A stretch of 64,000 nucleotides of DNA, taken from NCBI GenBank assembly GCA_018666555.1, contig JABIZD010000074.1, positions 34,550 through 98,549 of the forward strand. Reading direction: 5' to 3'. This stretch comes from Gammaproteobacteria bacterium. Its GTDB lineage: Bacteria; Pseudomonadota; Gammaproteobacteria; Pseudomonadales; Azotimanducaceae. Positions 1 to 9,014 of the stretch are shown piece by piece (position 1 is the stretch's first letter; each line of letters starts with the position of its first letter). The translations under genes were made by a program, and so were the position numbers. The notes under the pieces were generated by a model. It was not told the origin of the DNA. It saw nothing but the letters and a program-made list of their open reading frames with translations, and did no database searches.

Positions 1-2
1 TA

Positions 3-515
3 GCTGAGCGGTATCATTTCGTTCCAACCGAATACAGCCAGAGTAATACCATCGAAAAAGATGCCCCTGCGACAGTAAATGCTTGCCTGCAGGATGCCGT
101 CGATGTGGCGATTCTCATTCCACTGTGACCAGTCTGCCATCAGACCGTCAGTTTGACGGCCAGAGCACTTGAACAAAACGGTATCAGCACAGTGGTAATT
201 GGTTCAGCATGGGATATATTAAAAAGCTGTGGCACACCTCGAGTTCTCTACAATGACCTGCCCTTAGGCAACCCGGTGGGTAAACCGTTTGACCGCTCCA
301 TGCAGAGCACCACGCTGCGCTCCGCTCTGCAGCTACTGACAGAGGCAAGCCAGGCACCCACCTATCAGGTATCGCCATTTCAATGGGCAGAAGACCCGGA
401 ATGGAAACAGCAGTTCATGGAAATTAAACCCGAAATGCATGCTACGTTAAGAAAGATGGGCGATGAAAACCGCCTGGAAAGAAAAACCAACAAAGCCCAG
501 GGTTTATTTCGATAA
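3..515 (+). CDS. Selenoprotein, glycine/sarcosine/betaine or proline reductase selenoprotein B-like (3' part)
   Basis: The reading frame enters from the left edge and runs to TAA at 513-515, interrupted only by TGA at 126-128. Reading that TGA as selenocysteine (residue 42 of the visible 170) gives ILIPL-U-PVCHQTVSLTAR, a U-x-x-C redox motif followed by a conserved-looking segment. Both sides of the TGA continue one fold, and a bacterial SECIS-like hairpin sits 22 nt after it. I recognise the family as the PrdB/GrdB-like reductase selenoproteins, in which a selenol attacks the substrate; environmental homologues are known from marine bacteria. The actual substrate is unknown. A gene caller would begin falsely at TTG 153. 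The 5' end lies outside the window, and selA, selB and selC are not seen here. Alternative: a pseudogene, made unlikely by the motif position. Confidence 0.82.
145..159 (+). promoter_or_regulatory. Bacterial SECIS-like hairpin
   Basis: CCGTCA (145-150) pairs perfectly with TGACGG (154-159) around the loop GTT, or a pentaloop AGTTT if the last A-T pair opens. The loop G at 151 lies 22 nt after the TGA at 126-128. Known bacterial SECIS elements lie within the coding sequence, have a G near the start of the apical loop and place that loop roughly 16-37 nt after the UGA, so distance and loop fit. Weak outer pairing (TCTG 133-136 with CAGA 161-164) could lengthen the stem. Its role would be to bind SelB and direct selenocysteine insertion. 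Confidence 0.72.
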
Positions 516-571
516 GCAACTGATTTATTTCGCTTACGACAAAACCAGTCTTTGATTCAAGACAGCGTGAG

Positions 572-1897
572 TTATTCCACAGGCATTAGCTCACGCAAGG
601 CGCTCACCGTTGCCATGATCCCTGAGACAACAGCCGGTTCAGGCTTGATTTCAAATAATGGTGAATGATGCGAGGGAACCGGTGCACCACCCTCTGCTTC
701 ACGAAGAAAATTCTCCTTTGGGGTACCGCCTACACTGAAGTAAACGCTGGGAATATAGGGCGCCTGTGTAAAAAAAGGAAAATCCTCGCCGCCCATGCCC
801 TGGCGTTCATACTGGGCAAGTTTGTCTCGGCCAAACTCCTGGCCCCAACGAGAAGTAAGCCGATCAACAAGCGCTTCATTGTTAGCGGTAACCGGAACGC
901 CTCCCTTCATTTCGACAAAAGGCAACCGGTCTTCAGGTAAACCAGCCACTCGGCCTATATTAACGGCTATTCTCTCAATACCAGTGAGCAATGTCTCGCG
1001 GGTTTCCTCATTGTCTGAACGAACCGTTAATTCCAGCCTCGCCTCCTCACCAATAACATTTCGTTTATTACCGGCCTTGAATACCCCGACGGTGACTACA
1101 CCCGGCTCCCTGGGCGATAATTCCCTGGAAACCAGCGTCTGCAAAGCCATGACAATCTGGGATGCAATTACGATGGGATCTCGACCTCGATGCGGGCTAG
1201 CTCCATGGGCGCCAATACCTGGGACGATAATATCCACAGAATCAACCGCAGAATAAGCCGCATTACGAGGCGCAAATAGCTTGCCTGCTTCTATATCTGC
1301 TGCCACATGAAACGCCAGGGCATAATCCGGGGTTCCAAATCGTTCCCAGATCTTATCCTCTCGCATAGCCTTGGCACCGGAAATCTTCCATTCTTCTGCT
1401 GGCTGGGCAACCAACATCAACGTTCCTGACCAGGTATCCTTGCTGGCAACCATCCGCCTGGCTGAACCGATTAGAGAGGTCATATGTACATCATGACCAC
1501 AGGCATGCATCACCGGAAAAACCTGACCTTCTGAGTTTTCCTGGAATACCTTCGAGGCATAGGGCAGGCTGGAACGTTCCTGCACAGGTAAGCCGTCCAT
1601 ATCTGCCCTCATCATGACCAAAGGGCCCTTGCCATTCCTCATGATTGCGACGACTCCCGTCGTGCCGACGCCAGCAGTCACGTCGAAACCGAGGGATTCG
1701 AGTTCCCGGGCAATTCTTGCAGCTGTTTTAAATTCAACGAAAGACAATTCCGGATTGGCATGAAAATACCGGAATAACTCTCCCAGGTAATTTTCGTAAT
1801 CCGACCGCGCCTCGTCTTCAAGCTGGCCTGCATTACTGAGACTGAAACTCAGTAATAGCACCGCCAGGAAAATCTTGGATTTTAGACTTTCAAGCAT
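572..1897 (-). CDS. Exported M20 family metallopeptidase/amidohydrolase
   Basis: A 441-residue protein of the M20D (hippurate/aminoacyl amidohydrolase) type, which hydrolyses N-acyl amino acids or dipeptides with two metal ions. Residues 1-24 form a signal peptide (basic start, leucine-rich core, SNAG cleavage region), so it should act in the periplasm. Metal-ligand motifs are in place: HACGHDVH at 131-138, QPAEE at 165-169, H197 and a C-terminal GGEDF. The ATG is preceded by GGAG at 7 nt spacing. It lies about 55 nt after the two downstream-oriented amidohydrolases on the same strand and may share their transcript. Substrate cannot be read from sequence; peptide or N-acyl amino acid is likely. 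Confidence 0.88.
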   Translation of the reverse strand: MLESLKSKIFLAVLLLSFSLSNAGQLEDEARSDYENYLGELFRYFHANPELSFVEFKTAARIARELESLGFDVTAGVGTTGVVAIMRNGKGPLVMMRADMDGLPVQERSSLPYASKVFQENSEGQVFPVMHACGHDVHMTSLIGSARRMVASKDTWSGTLMLVAQPAEEWKISGAKAMREDKIWERFGTPDYALAFHVAADIEAGKLFAPRNAAYSAVDSVDIIVPGIGAHGASPHRGRDPIVIASQIVMALQTLVSRELSPREPGVVTVGVFKAGNKRNVIGEEARLELTVRSDNEETRETLLTGIERIAVNIGRVAGLPEDRLPFVEMKGGVPVTANNEALVDRLTSRWGQEFGRDKLAQYERQGMGGEDFPFFTQAPYIPSVYFSVGGTPKENFLREAEGGAPVPSHHSPLFEIKPEPAVVSGIMATVSALRELMPVE

Positions 1898-1951
1898 GCC
1901 ACTTCTCCTGTCATAAATTTATCTGGTTAACTCCGCCGGGATCTCCAGAGG

Positions 1952-3244
1952 TCATTTCTTTCGCAGCGCAGTGCTACTGCTATCGACTGCACCACCCTTT
2001 GATATCGAGAGATAACGCCTGGCTAGCAGAGACTGCCGCGTACTGAATTCAACCCAGTTCCCATTAATCATCGTCTTAACCGGCGCCGACATTAATTCCA
2101 GGGGGTCACCATCCCAAATCACAAGATCAGCAATAGCTCCGGGTTCGATCATACCGAGAGATTCAAGGCCCCAAATTTCCGCTGGATTGGATGTTATCGC
2201 CTGTAGCGCATGTTTGAATGACAAGCCGTTTGCAACTGCCACCCCAGCCGCCTGGGTCAATGACCGGAACTCTGAAAAAGGTTCGCTGGACATGAAAGCA
2301 ACTCGCACACCCGCTTCAGTCAGCAGCGCCGCATTGTCCAGACGGGCACCTAATTTATCAAAATTACTCGGCGTATTATCAAGCACATTAATGACCACAG
2401 GAATGTTTCCAGCGGCCAAATCATCGGCGACCTTCCATGCTTCAGTAGCACCCATAAGCACCGGCCTGATACTTTTAAATTCAACTAATGCTGCCAATGC
2501 TGACCTGATATCAGCCGCCCGGTCAACATGAATTGCCAGAACGAGCTCTCCTGAAACCACTTTGTCCAGTGCTTTTAGATCAGCTTCTTTAAGACTGAAT
2601 GGCCGCAATTTATTGGTCTTAAAAGCCCGACGATTATTACGATAGCGCTGACTTTCCTGTAGCCCCAGCACCGCGGAGTAAAGCACAGCTGCCCTGGACC
2701 CGCCAGCAAACCGTCGGTCCCTTTCCCGCAGGTAAAGGTGAACGGCGTTGTCAGCATAAACGACAAAATCGGTCTTACCAGAAAACTCGACCACCGAGCT
2801 TTGGCCAGCATAATTGCTATTCCCCGGCACCGGTATAATGACTCCGCGGGTAATACCATCAGTCGGTGCCATCCTTATCAGCGACGATTCAGGGTTTAAG
2901 GCAAGCGCCACAGATAAACCCGCACTGAGAGGAAAATCCTCAACCCGGTTATCACTACTGATACCTAAACCAGGAACATCGACCAGACCGATGGTTGTTC
3001 CGGAGTCAATTAGACCCGGTGTCACCCATTGACCCTGCGCATCGATTATCTCCAGCGTATTGGAAACGGTATCGGCTAGCCGCAGATTTGTCTCTACTGA
3101 CTGGAATCTTCCGTCCTGCACCAGGATATCAACCAGCACATTACTGTCCAGTCCCGCCTGCGCCAGTTTTGCATTCTTGATCAGTACCGGTGCAGCCTGC
3201 GCAGTATTGATAACCAGACATATTAGAATCAATATTCGTTTCAT
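1952..3244 (-). CDS. Exported amidohydrolase homologue lacking the HxH metal motif
   Basis: A 430-residue imidazolonepropionase/dihydroorotase-like protein with a signal peptide (about residues 1-17, ending AQA). The composite beta domain and barrel are recognisable, with the C-terminal IADLVIWDGDPLE strand typical of the family. The first barrel strand reads PGLIDSGTTIG where an active enzyme has PGxIDxHxH, so both first metal histidines are missing, and the late catalytic aspartate region reads SSEP instead of a clear SD. Its ATG overlaps the stop codon of the upstream amidohydrolase by 4 nt (ATGA), so the two are translationally coupled. I infer a non-catalytic or altered partner of that enzyme. 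Confidence 0.8.
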   Translation of the reverse strand: MKRILILICLVINTAQAAPVLIKNAKLAQAGLDSNVLVDILVQDGRFQSVETNLRLADTVSNTLEIIDAQGQWVTPGLIDSGTTIGLVDVPGLGISSDNRVEDFPLSAGLSVALALNPESSLIRMAPTDGITRGVIIPVPGNSNYAGQSSVVEFSGKTDFVVYADNAVHLYLRERDRRFAGGSRAAVLYSAVLGLQESQRYRNNRRAFKTNKLRPFSLKEADLKALDKVVSGELVLAIHVDRAADIRSALAALVEFKSIRPVLMGATEAWKVADDLAAGNIPVVINVLDNTPSNFDKLGARLDNAALLTEAGVRVAFMSSEPFSEFRSLTQAAGVAVANGLSFKHALQAITSNPAEIWGLESLGMIEPGAIADLVIWDGDPLELMSAPVKTMINGNWVEFSTRQSLLARRYLSISKGGAVDSSSTALRKK

Positions 3245-4662
3245 GACTTCGCATCCTCTGTTCGTAGCCCTAATTCAAAATCACTGACGGGCCTTAAGCC
3301 CTGCTCTAAATCCAATCGAACAACTCCATCGATGAAAACTATCTCAGCTCGAGCATAAACACTGAAAGGATTATGGCTCCAGATAACGACATCAGCCATC
3401 TTACCGAGCTCCAAGGTGCCGGTCTTATGATCGATTCCGAGCGCTTTTGCAGCATTGCCGGTAATCCAGGTCATAGCTTCCGCTTGAGATATCGTCAGTC
3501 CGAGGCGACGACCTGCCGCCAGCGCTTTAGCCGCTTCCTGATTTAAGCGTTGTATTCCTAAAGCAGAATCCGAATGTACGATAGCGCAGGCGCCTGCGCT
3601 ATGGACCAGGGGTATGTTTTCCTGAATACCATCAAACGATTCCAATTTGAATTGCCACCAGTCTGCCCACATGGCAGAACAAATATTATTCTCCGCCAAA
3701 AGATCAGTAATCTTGTAGGCCTCAACTGCATGATGAAACGCAGTTACCTGATAGCCAAACTCTTTAGAAAGATCAATTATCTGGGCCATTTCATCAGCTC
3801 GATAGCAATGATTATGGACCAGGATATCCCCGTCCAGTACTCCCACTAAAGTTTCCATCTTAAGATTTCGTTTTGGCTCACTGGGCTCTTTTCTATCCTT
3901 TTTATCACTGCCAGGTTCATCCGACTGCGACTGCTCACTGTCAAACTGGTTCAGTTCACGCTGATATACAGCCCAACTTTCCTGGTATTCAAGCGCATCA
4001 ATCCAGGCTTTCCTGTACCCGGCAAAATTACCCATTCTGGTTGACGGCGCTGAACCTTTACGCCCATATACTCTCTTTGGATTTTCACCACAGGCCATTT
4101 TTAACCCATAAGGCGCGCCCGGAAATTTCATACCCTGGACCGTCCTCGACCATACATTCTTGACTGTGACGCTCCTGCCGCCAAATAAATTAGCTGAGCC
4201 AGGCAAGATCTGTAAGGTAGTAACACCACCTGCTAGTGCTAAAGGGAACTGTGGGTCCTGAGGCCAGACACTGTGCTCTGCCCAGACCTCGGGCGTGACA
4301 GGCGAGGTTGCCTCGTTACCATCGCTGCTCCCTTGGTAACCTGGCGAGGGATAGTTGCCTAAATGACTATGTACATCAATGATTCCAGGCGTTACCCATT
4401 TACCCTTGGCATCTATCACTGACATATCTTCAACATCAACCGGGCTACCGGTACCGACATCCAAAATCTTACCCTGCCGGAGATGCAAGTAACCGTTTTC
4501 AATCTCATTGCCATCACCGATGTACAGGCTGGCATTAACGATTAATATATCAGGGGCCGAAGGCGCTTTATAAGTAGATGGGTATACGTCAGCACCGGCT
4601 TTGCCGATGAAACCAATGACACCCAGTATGATAAGTAATTTAACCATCTCTTTGATTCCCAT
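3241..4662 (-). CDS. Exported metal-dependent amidohydrolase
   Basis: An imidazolonepropionase-like amidohydrolase with intact metal motifs: PGIIDVHSH early in the barrel, HNHCY and AFHHA in the middle, and VHSDSA late. ATG codons occur at 4662 (MGIKEM) and 4647 (MVKLLI); an open frame extends to 4710, but the hydrophobic segment VKLLIILGVIGFIGKAGA looks like a signal peptide, so I place the start at 4662; neither ATG has a strong ribosome site. A polar acidic and lysine-rich stretch (around DEPGSDKKDRKEPSEPK) is an insertion in the barrel. The gene overlaps the degenerate amidohydrolase behind it by 4 nt. Family members open cyclic amides or cleave dipeptides; no substrate can be assigned. 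Confidence 0.85.
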   Translation of the reverse strand: MGIKEMVKLLIILGVIGFIGKAGADVYPSTYKAPSAPDILIVNASLYIGDGNEIENGYLHLRQGKILDVGTGSPVDVEDMSVIDAKGKWVTPGIIDVHSHLGNYPSPGYQGSSDGNEATSPVTPEVWAEHSVWPQDPQFPLALAGGVTTLQILPGSANLFGGRSVTVKNVWSRTVQGMKFPGAPYGLKMACGENPKRVYGRKGSAPSTRMGNFAGYRKAWIDALEYQESWAVYQRELNQFDSEQSQSDEPGSDKKDRKEPSEPKRNLKMETLVGVLDGDILVHNHCYRADEMAQIIDLSKEFGYQVTAFHHAVEAYKITDLLAENNICSAMWADWWQFKLESFDGIQENIPLVHSAGACAIVHSDSALGIQRLNQEAAKALAAGRRLGLTISQAEAMTWITGNAAKALGIDHKTGTLELGKMADVVIWSHNPFSVYARAEIVFIDGVVRLDLEQGLRPVSDFELGLRTEDAKS

Positions 4663-4737
4663 TGTCCGTTGACTGCTTACTGCTTTTACTACAATTAACC
4701 CATACCGCATTACTTTAAGGTTTTATCAGACATGTTC

Positions 4738-4749
4738 ATTGCCGGCAAT
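4738..4749. other. 12-bp perfect palindrome in divergent intergenic region
   Basis: ATTGCCGGCAAT reads the same on both strands and lies in the 251-nt gap between the minus-strand amidohydrolases and the plus-strand MoxR operon. The position suits an operator, but a single 12-bp palindrome can occur by chance. Confidence 0.25.
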
Positions 4750-4913
4750 ATCCTTTTGACTTTCGGGTAAATACACTCATCATTAACTGTTATTCAACTC
4801 AATAGAAAACAATGATAGATACATTGGTCCTGTACAAGCCCCAGATTGCTTTACATAATGGCTTGCCGCTGTCTCCCAGAGCAGTTGGTATTAATTTTTA
4901 AGAGGAATTGTGG

Positions 4914-5864
4914 GTGACCATTCAAAACGACGAAAAGTTGCAAAGTATCGAAAAAATTCGAGAAGGCCTCGAAGAGCTGAATTATATTCCAAACGACCAG
5001 ATCGCGACTGCGGTTTTTCTAGCCTACCACCTGGATAAACCAATTCTGATCGAGGGCCCGCCCGGTGTTGGTAAAACCGAACTGGCTAAATCAGTGGCAC
5101 AGATGCTTGAACTGGAATGTATTCGTTTGCAGTGTTATGAAGGCCTCGATGAGTCAAAAGCTATCTATGAATGGAAGTACGGAAAACAATTACTCTATAC
5201 ACAGGTGCTCAAAGAGACACTCAGCGAAATTCTTGATGGCGCAAAAGGACTCAATGATTCGGTTGCAAAGCTTCACGATTTTGGCGATATTTTCTTTTCC
5301 GAACAGTTCCTTGAACCTCGACCGCTCCTTAAGGCCATCAAAAAAACACAAGGCTGTGTTCTATTAATTGATGAGGTCGATAAATCTGACCACGAATTCG
5401 AATCTTTGCTGCTCGAACTACTCTCAGACTATCAATTATCCATTCCGGAGATTGGTACAATCCAAGCTAATCCGGAAAGAAAACCTCTGGTATTCCTGAC
5501 CAGTAACAATACTCGGGAAATCAGCGACGCCCTTAAACGCCGCTGCCTGCATCTGTATATACCGTTTCCAGATGCTGACCTGGAAGGGCAAATAGTCAAC
5601 GCCAGGGTACCGGATATTCCCGTTTACCTGCGCAAGCAACTGGTTGCGTTCATCCAGGAACTCCGCGAGATGGACCTTAAAAAAGTACCGGCCATCAGCG
5701 AAACCATCGACTGGGCTAAAACTTTGATTCTGTTGCATACCGAATCACTCGATGCTGATCTCGTGCGCCAGACCCTCAACGTCATACTGAAATTTCAGGA
5801 AGACATCGAAACCGTACAAGCCGAAGTACAAATGCTGACAAACAAGGCGGTCAAGGAAGCTTAA
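4914..5864 (+). CDS. MoxR family AAA+ ATPase (CoxD-like)
   Basis: An AAA+ ATPase of about 316 residues. Walker A is GPPGVGKT (about 48-55), Walker B VLLIDEVDK (149-157), with a sensor-1 FLTSNN after it. MoxR proteins work as chaperone-like ATPases that remodel or insert cofactors into partner enzymes, usually with a VWA-domain protein encoded next door, as here. I choose GTG 4914 because AGAGGA at 4901-4906 stands 7 nt before it; the TTG at 4908 would leave almost no spacing. The stop codon overlaps the ATG of the VWA gene by one base, showing a tight operon. No CO dehydrogenase or other client gene is visible nearby. Confidence 0.87.
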   Translation: MTIQNDEKLQSIEKIREGLEELNYIPNDQIATAVFLAYHLDKPILIEGPPGVGKTELAKSVAQMLELECIRLQCYEGLDESKAIYEWKYGKQLLYTQVLKETLSEILDGAKGLNDSVAKLHDFGDIFFSEQFLEPRPLLKAIKKTQGCVLLIDEVDKSDHEFESLLLELLSDYQLSIPEIGTIQANPERKPLVFLTSNNTREISDALKRRCLHLYIPFPDADLEGQIVNARVPDIPVYLRKQLVAFIQELREMDLKKVPAISETIDWAKTLILLHTESLDADLVRQTLNVILKFQEDIETVQAEVQMLTNKAVKEA

Positions 5865-7324
5865 TGGAAACCACGCTGGTTGATTTTGTCAAAGTCCTGC
5901 GTACTGCTGAGGTCAAGGTATCGCCAGCGGAAACACTCGATGCTATGGCAGCGCTGGAACTGGTGGGTTATCGAGACCGAAACCTACTGAAAGACTCACT
6001 GTCCATGATCCTCTCTAAAACACCTGAGGAAAAAGAATTATTCGAGACAAGCTTCGAAAAGTTTTTTACCTTCGAGAACATTAGAGACCAGGCAGCTTCA
6101 ACTGACGACGACCATCTCGACGACGATAACCAAGCCAGTGATAAAGACCCATCCAATCCAGGCAACAACCAGGCCGGTGGAAAAGGATCCGGCGAAGGTG
6201 GTGGCCAGGGCGCTGCAGAAGATGACCTGGAAGATGAGGACGACTCCACCCACCTTCAACCGTCGTCGCCTTTAGGAAAGCTTTTAATGTCCGGGAATCG
6301 CAGTGAACTGATGATCTCCCTGTCTGAAGCCGGTCGCAGGGTCGAGGTCAATCAGATTGTAGTCTTTACCCAGAAAGGCCTGTACACCCGTAAGATCATG
6401 GATGCGATGGGCTTAAAACCCCTCCAGGATGAAATAAGTGAACTGCAAGGTGATGGTGGCCGACCAGAACGAAACCTGGCAAAAAAACTCAAATTAGGCC
6501 GCGACCGACTTCGTGACCAAGTCAGGGATTATGTTGAAAAGCAGTTCTTTCTGCATGCCGATGAATCTGGCAAGCAACTCCGCGAAGAACTTCTCAAGAA
6601 AGTAAAACTGAGCAATCTGGAAAAGCGCAACTTCAAAGACGTCCAGGAAATAGTATTCAAAATGGCTAAAAAGCTCGTCGCCATACACTCCAAACGCAGG
6701 AAAACCTTTAAAAGAGGCCAGCTTGACGTGCGCAAGACCCTGCGCAAGAACATGCAGTACGATGGGATGTTTTTTGACCTGCAATGGAAGGCAAGCAAAG
6801 TCGACCGGCCTAAAGTTATGTGCATTTGCGATGTGAGCGGTTCAGTCAGTAACTATTCACGATTTCTACTCATGTTCCTATACAGCCTATCCGAGGTCAT
6901 CCCCAAGGTGCGCTCATTTGCATTTTCTTCGGATCTGGGTGAGGTGACCCAATTATTCGAAAACAGCAAGCTTGAAGACGCGATGGCAAAAACAATGCGT
7001 GATTATGGCAATGGCTCGACCGACTACGGCCAGATGTTTATGGATTTCAAGCGTAACTGTATGGATGACGTTAACAACAAAACCACCATCATCATTCTTG
7101 GAGATGCCAGGAACAATTACGGTAATCCACAGGCAGAGATTCTTCACGAAATGTACGAAAAGTCACGGCGTGTCATATGGCTAAACCCGGAACCCAGGTC
7201 TAACTGGATTGTCGGTGATGCTGAAATGAAAAAATATGCTCCAAACTGCCATCAGACTGACGTATGCAATTCGCTCACCCATCTCGAACGGGTAGTCGCT
7301 AATCTGCTGCGATTCGCCAGCTGA
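5864..7324 (+). CDS. VWA-domain protein, CoxE-like
   Basis: A 486-residue partner of the MoxR ATPase. The N-terminal helical region (1-75) is followed by a long acidic, Gly/Asn-rich linker (about 78-130), a charged helical segment and a C-terminal von Willebrand A domain. The MIDAS motif DVSGSVS is at 323-329, and the second MIDAS threonine is probably in NGSTDYG. No signal peptide or membrane segment is seen, so the pair acts in the cytoplasm. In known systems the VWA protein binds the client through its metal site while MoxR supplies energy. The client here is unknown: the next gene is a peptide transporter with its own likely promoter. Confidence 0.82.
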   Translation: METTLVDFVKVLRTAEVKVSPAETLDAMAALELVGYRDRNLLKDSLSMILSKTPEEKELFETSFEKFFTFENIRDQAASTDDDHLDDDNQASDKDPSNPGNNQAGGKGSGEGGGQGAAEDDLEDEDDSTHLQPSSPLGKLLMSGNRSELMISLSEAGRRVEVNQIVVFTQKGLYTRKIMDAMGLKPLQDEISELQGDGGRPERNLAKKLKLGRDRLRDQVRDYVEKQFFLHADESGKQLREELLKKVKLSNLEKRNFKDVQEIVFKMAKKLVAIHSKRRKTFKRGQLDVRKTLRKNMQYDGMFFDLQWKASKVDRPKVMCICDVSGSVSNYSRFLLMFLYSLSEVIPKVRSFAFSSDLGEVTQLFENSKLEDAMAKTMRDYGNGSTDYGQMFMDFKRNCMDDVNNKTTIIILGDARNNYGNPQAEILHEMYEKSRRVIWLNPEPRSNWIVGDAEMKKYAPNCHQTDVCNSLTHLERVVANLLRFAS

Positions 7325-7366
7325 TTTAACAACGCTTGAAGCATTAGCATAATCAATCACCGGTCA

Positions 7367-7375
7367 TGTTAGAAT
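7367..7375 (+). promoter_or_regulatory. Possible extended -10 promoter of the peptide transporter operon
   Basis: TGTTAGAAT matches the extended -10 pattern TGnTAnAAT and lies 28 nt before the ATG at 7404. No good -35 box is seen at 17 nt, which is acceptable for an extended -10 promoter. Inferred by eye only. Confidence 0.3.
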
Positions 7376-7403
7376 TTCCCTTTGCTAACTGACGTCTCTG
7401 CTG

Positions 7404-9008
7404 ATGAACACTATTTTACCTTTTTTATTCACTGTAATCCTCTTACTGCACAGCCATCATTGCCTGGCTGAAGCTGCTGACTTTGAAACACAAACGGTCA
7501 AACTCGCCCTGAACCAGGAACCACCTCAACTTAACGGCATGAAAGCGACTGACCAGGTCTCCGTAATGGTCCTGGGACATATTATGGAAGGCCTTACCCG
7601 CTATGATCGTCGAGGGCGAATCATCCCCGGGGTTGCCGAAAGATGGGAGGTCAATGATGAGGAAGCCACCTTCTGGCTAAGACCTAACGCCAAATGGAGT
7701 AACGGCGAAACCGTCACTGCTCACGATTTCGTTTTTGCCTGGAGGACCACGCTAACCCCCTCTACGGCGTCGGAATATGCCTTCATCCTGTATGCCATAA
7801 AAAATGCCGAGGCCATTAATCAGGGGAAACTGGCACCCGAAGAACTGGGCGTGGAAGCCCTCGATGATTTTACCCTGAAAGTTGAGCTTGAGCGGCCCAC
7901 AGCCTACTTCAGCAAATTAACCGCGTTTGTAAGCTATTTCCCTATCCAGGAAAAATTTTACAAATCCCGACTGGATCGTTATGCAGCAGACGCCAGTGAC
8001 CTTATCTTCAATGGCGCATTTGCCATGACTGACTGGGTGCACAGCGCATCTATTAAACTGAAAAAAAACCCTCATTACTGGAATAGAGATAAGATTAAGC
8101 TGAATGCGATCGAAGCGGATTACATCACCGCCGATACCCGCGCAAGACTGAATTTATTCATTGATAACAAGATAATATTTACCCGTTTAGATGGTGAAAC
8201 TTACCAGGATGCGCTGACCCGAAAATTCCGTATTCGCAGTTTCTCCACCGGCTCAGTGTTTTTTATTGAGTATAATCACCGCCCAGATCGGATCACAGCA
8301 AACCTGTTACTGAGGCAGGCTATCCAGGCAGTTTATAATGCAGATGAATTTGTCAATAAAGTGCTCGCAACACCCGGCAACCTAAGAGGAGAAAGCTTGT
8401 TCCCTGTCTGGCTGGATGGTACTGAAGAAAAGTTCCGTACGGAGTACCCGGCACCGCGGCTAGAACCGGATACGGATCTGGGCAGACGTTTACTTAACCA
8501 GGCAAAGTCACAACTCGGTGTAACCCAGTTACCACCGCTAGTGCTTCTGGTTGGCGATAGTCCGACCGCAGCAAAGCAGGCCGAGTACCTGCAGGGACTG
8601 CTGAAAAGCAAACTGAATCTGGATATTAAGATTGATATACAGACCTTTAAGCAGAGACTGGCGAAAATGACATCGGGAGATTTTGATCTCGTTGGCGCAG
8701 GTTGGGGGCCTGATTTCGACGATATAATGACCTTTGGTGATCTGTTCGCATCCTGGAACCTAAACAATCGAGGCCGCTATAACAACCCCGATTACGATCG
8801 TTTCGTGAGAACTGCCATGAACAGTTCTATACCGAAGGTCCGCATGGATGCCATGGCTGAATTGCAGCGCATCGTTCACGAAGATGCCGTTATATTGCCG
8901 TTGTACGAGCAGGGCGTTATCTATCTACTTCATCCGAAAGTAAAAGGGGTTGTCCGAAATGTGGTTGGCTCTGACCCGGATTTTACCTATGCTCGAGTTG
9001 TCCAGTAA
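7404..9008 (+). CDS. Peptide ABC transporter substrate-binding protein (OppA-like)
   Basis: A 534-residue periplasmic solute-binding protein of the SBP_bac_5 family. The start shows a signal peptide (hydrophobic residues 4-18, then HHCLAEA). Family landmarks include NQEPPQLNGM, VMVLGHIMEGLTRYD, AERWEVNDEEATFWLRPNAKWSNGE (split across the first lobe) and late DLVGAGWGPDFDD. It is the first gene of a five-gene transporter operon; the permease starts 6 nt after it. OppA proteins bind oligopeptides with little side-chain preference and deliver them to the membrane pair. Together with the exported peptidases upstream it fits peptide scavenging. Dipeptide versus oligopeptide preference cannot be settled. 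Confidence 0.9.
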   Translation: MNTILPFLFTVILLLHSHHCLAEAADFETQTVKLALNQEPPQLNGMKATDQVSVMVLGHIMEGLTRYDRRGRIIPGVAERWEVNDEEATFWLRPNAKWSNGETVTAHDFVFAWRTTLTPSTASEYAFILYAIKNAEAINQGKLAPEELGVEALDDFTLKVELERPTAYFSKLTAFVSYFPIQEKFYKSRLDRYAADASDLIFNGAFAMTDWVHSASIKLKKNPHYWNRDKIKLNAIEADYITADTRARLNLFIDNKIIFTRLDGETYQDALTRKFRIRSFSTGSVFFIEYNHRPDRITANLLLRQAIQAVYNADEFVNKVLATPGNLRGESLFPVWLDGTEEKFRTEYPAPRLEPDTDLGRRLLNQAKSQLGVTQLPPLVLLVGDSPTAAKQAEYLQGLLKSKLNLDIKIDIQTFKQRLAKMTSGDFDLVGAGWGPDFDDIMTFGDLFASWNLNNRGRYNNPDYDRFVRTAMNSSIPKVRMDAMAELQRIVHEDAVILPLYEQGVIYLLHPKVKGVVRNVVGSDPDFTYARVVQ

Positions 9009-9014
9009 CCCAGC

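Noticed and set aside
153..515. A separate 120-residue protein starting at TTG 153
   Set aside because: It is the 3' part of the selenoprotein frame; the start lies inside the SECIS hairpin.
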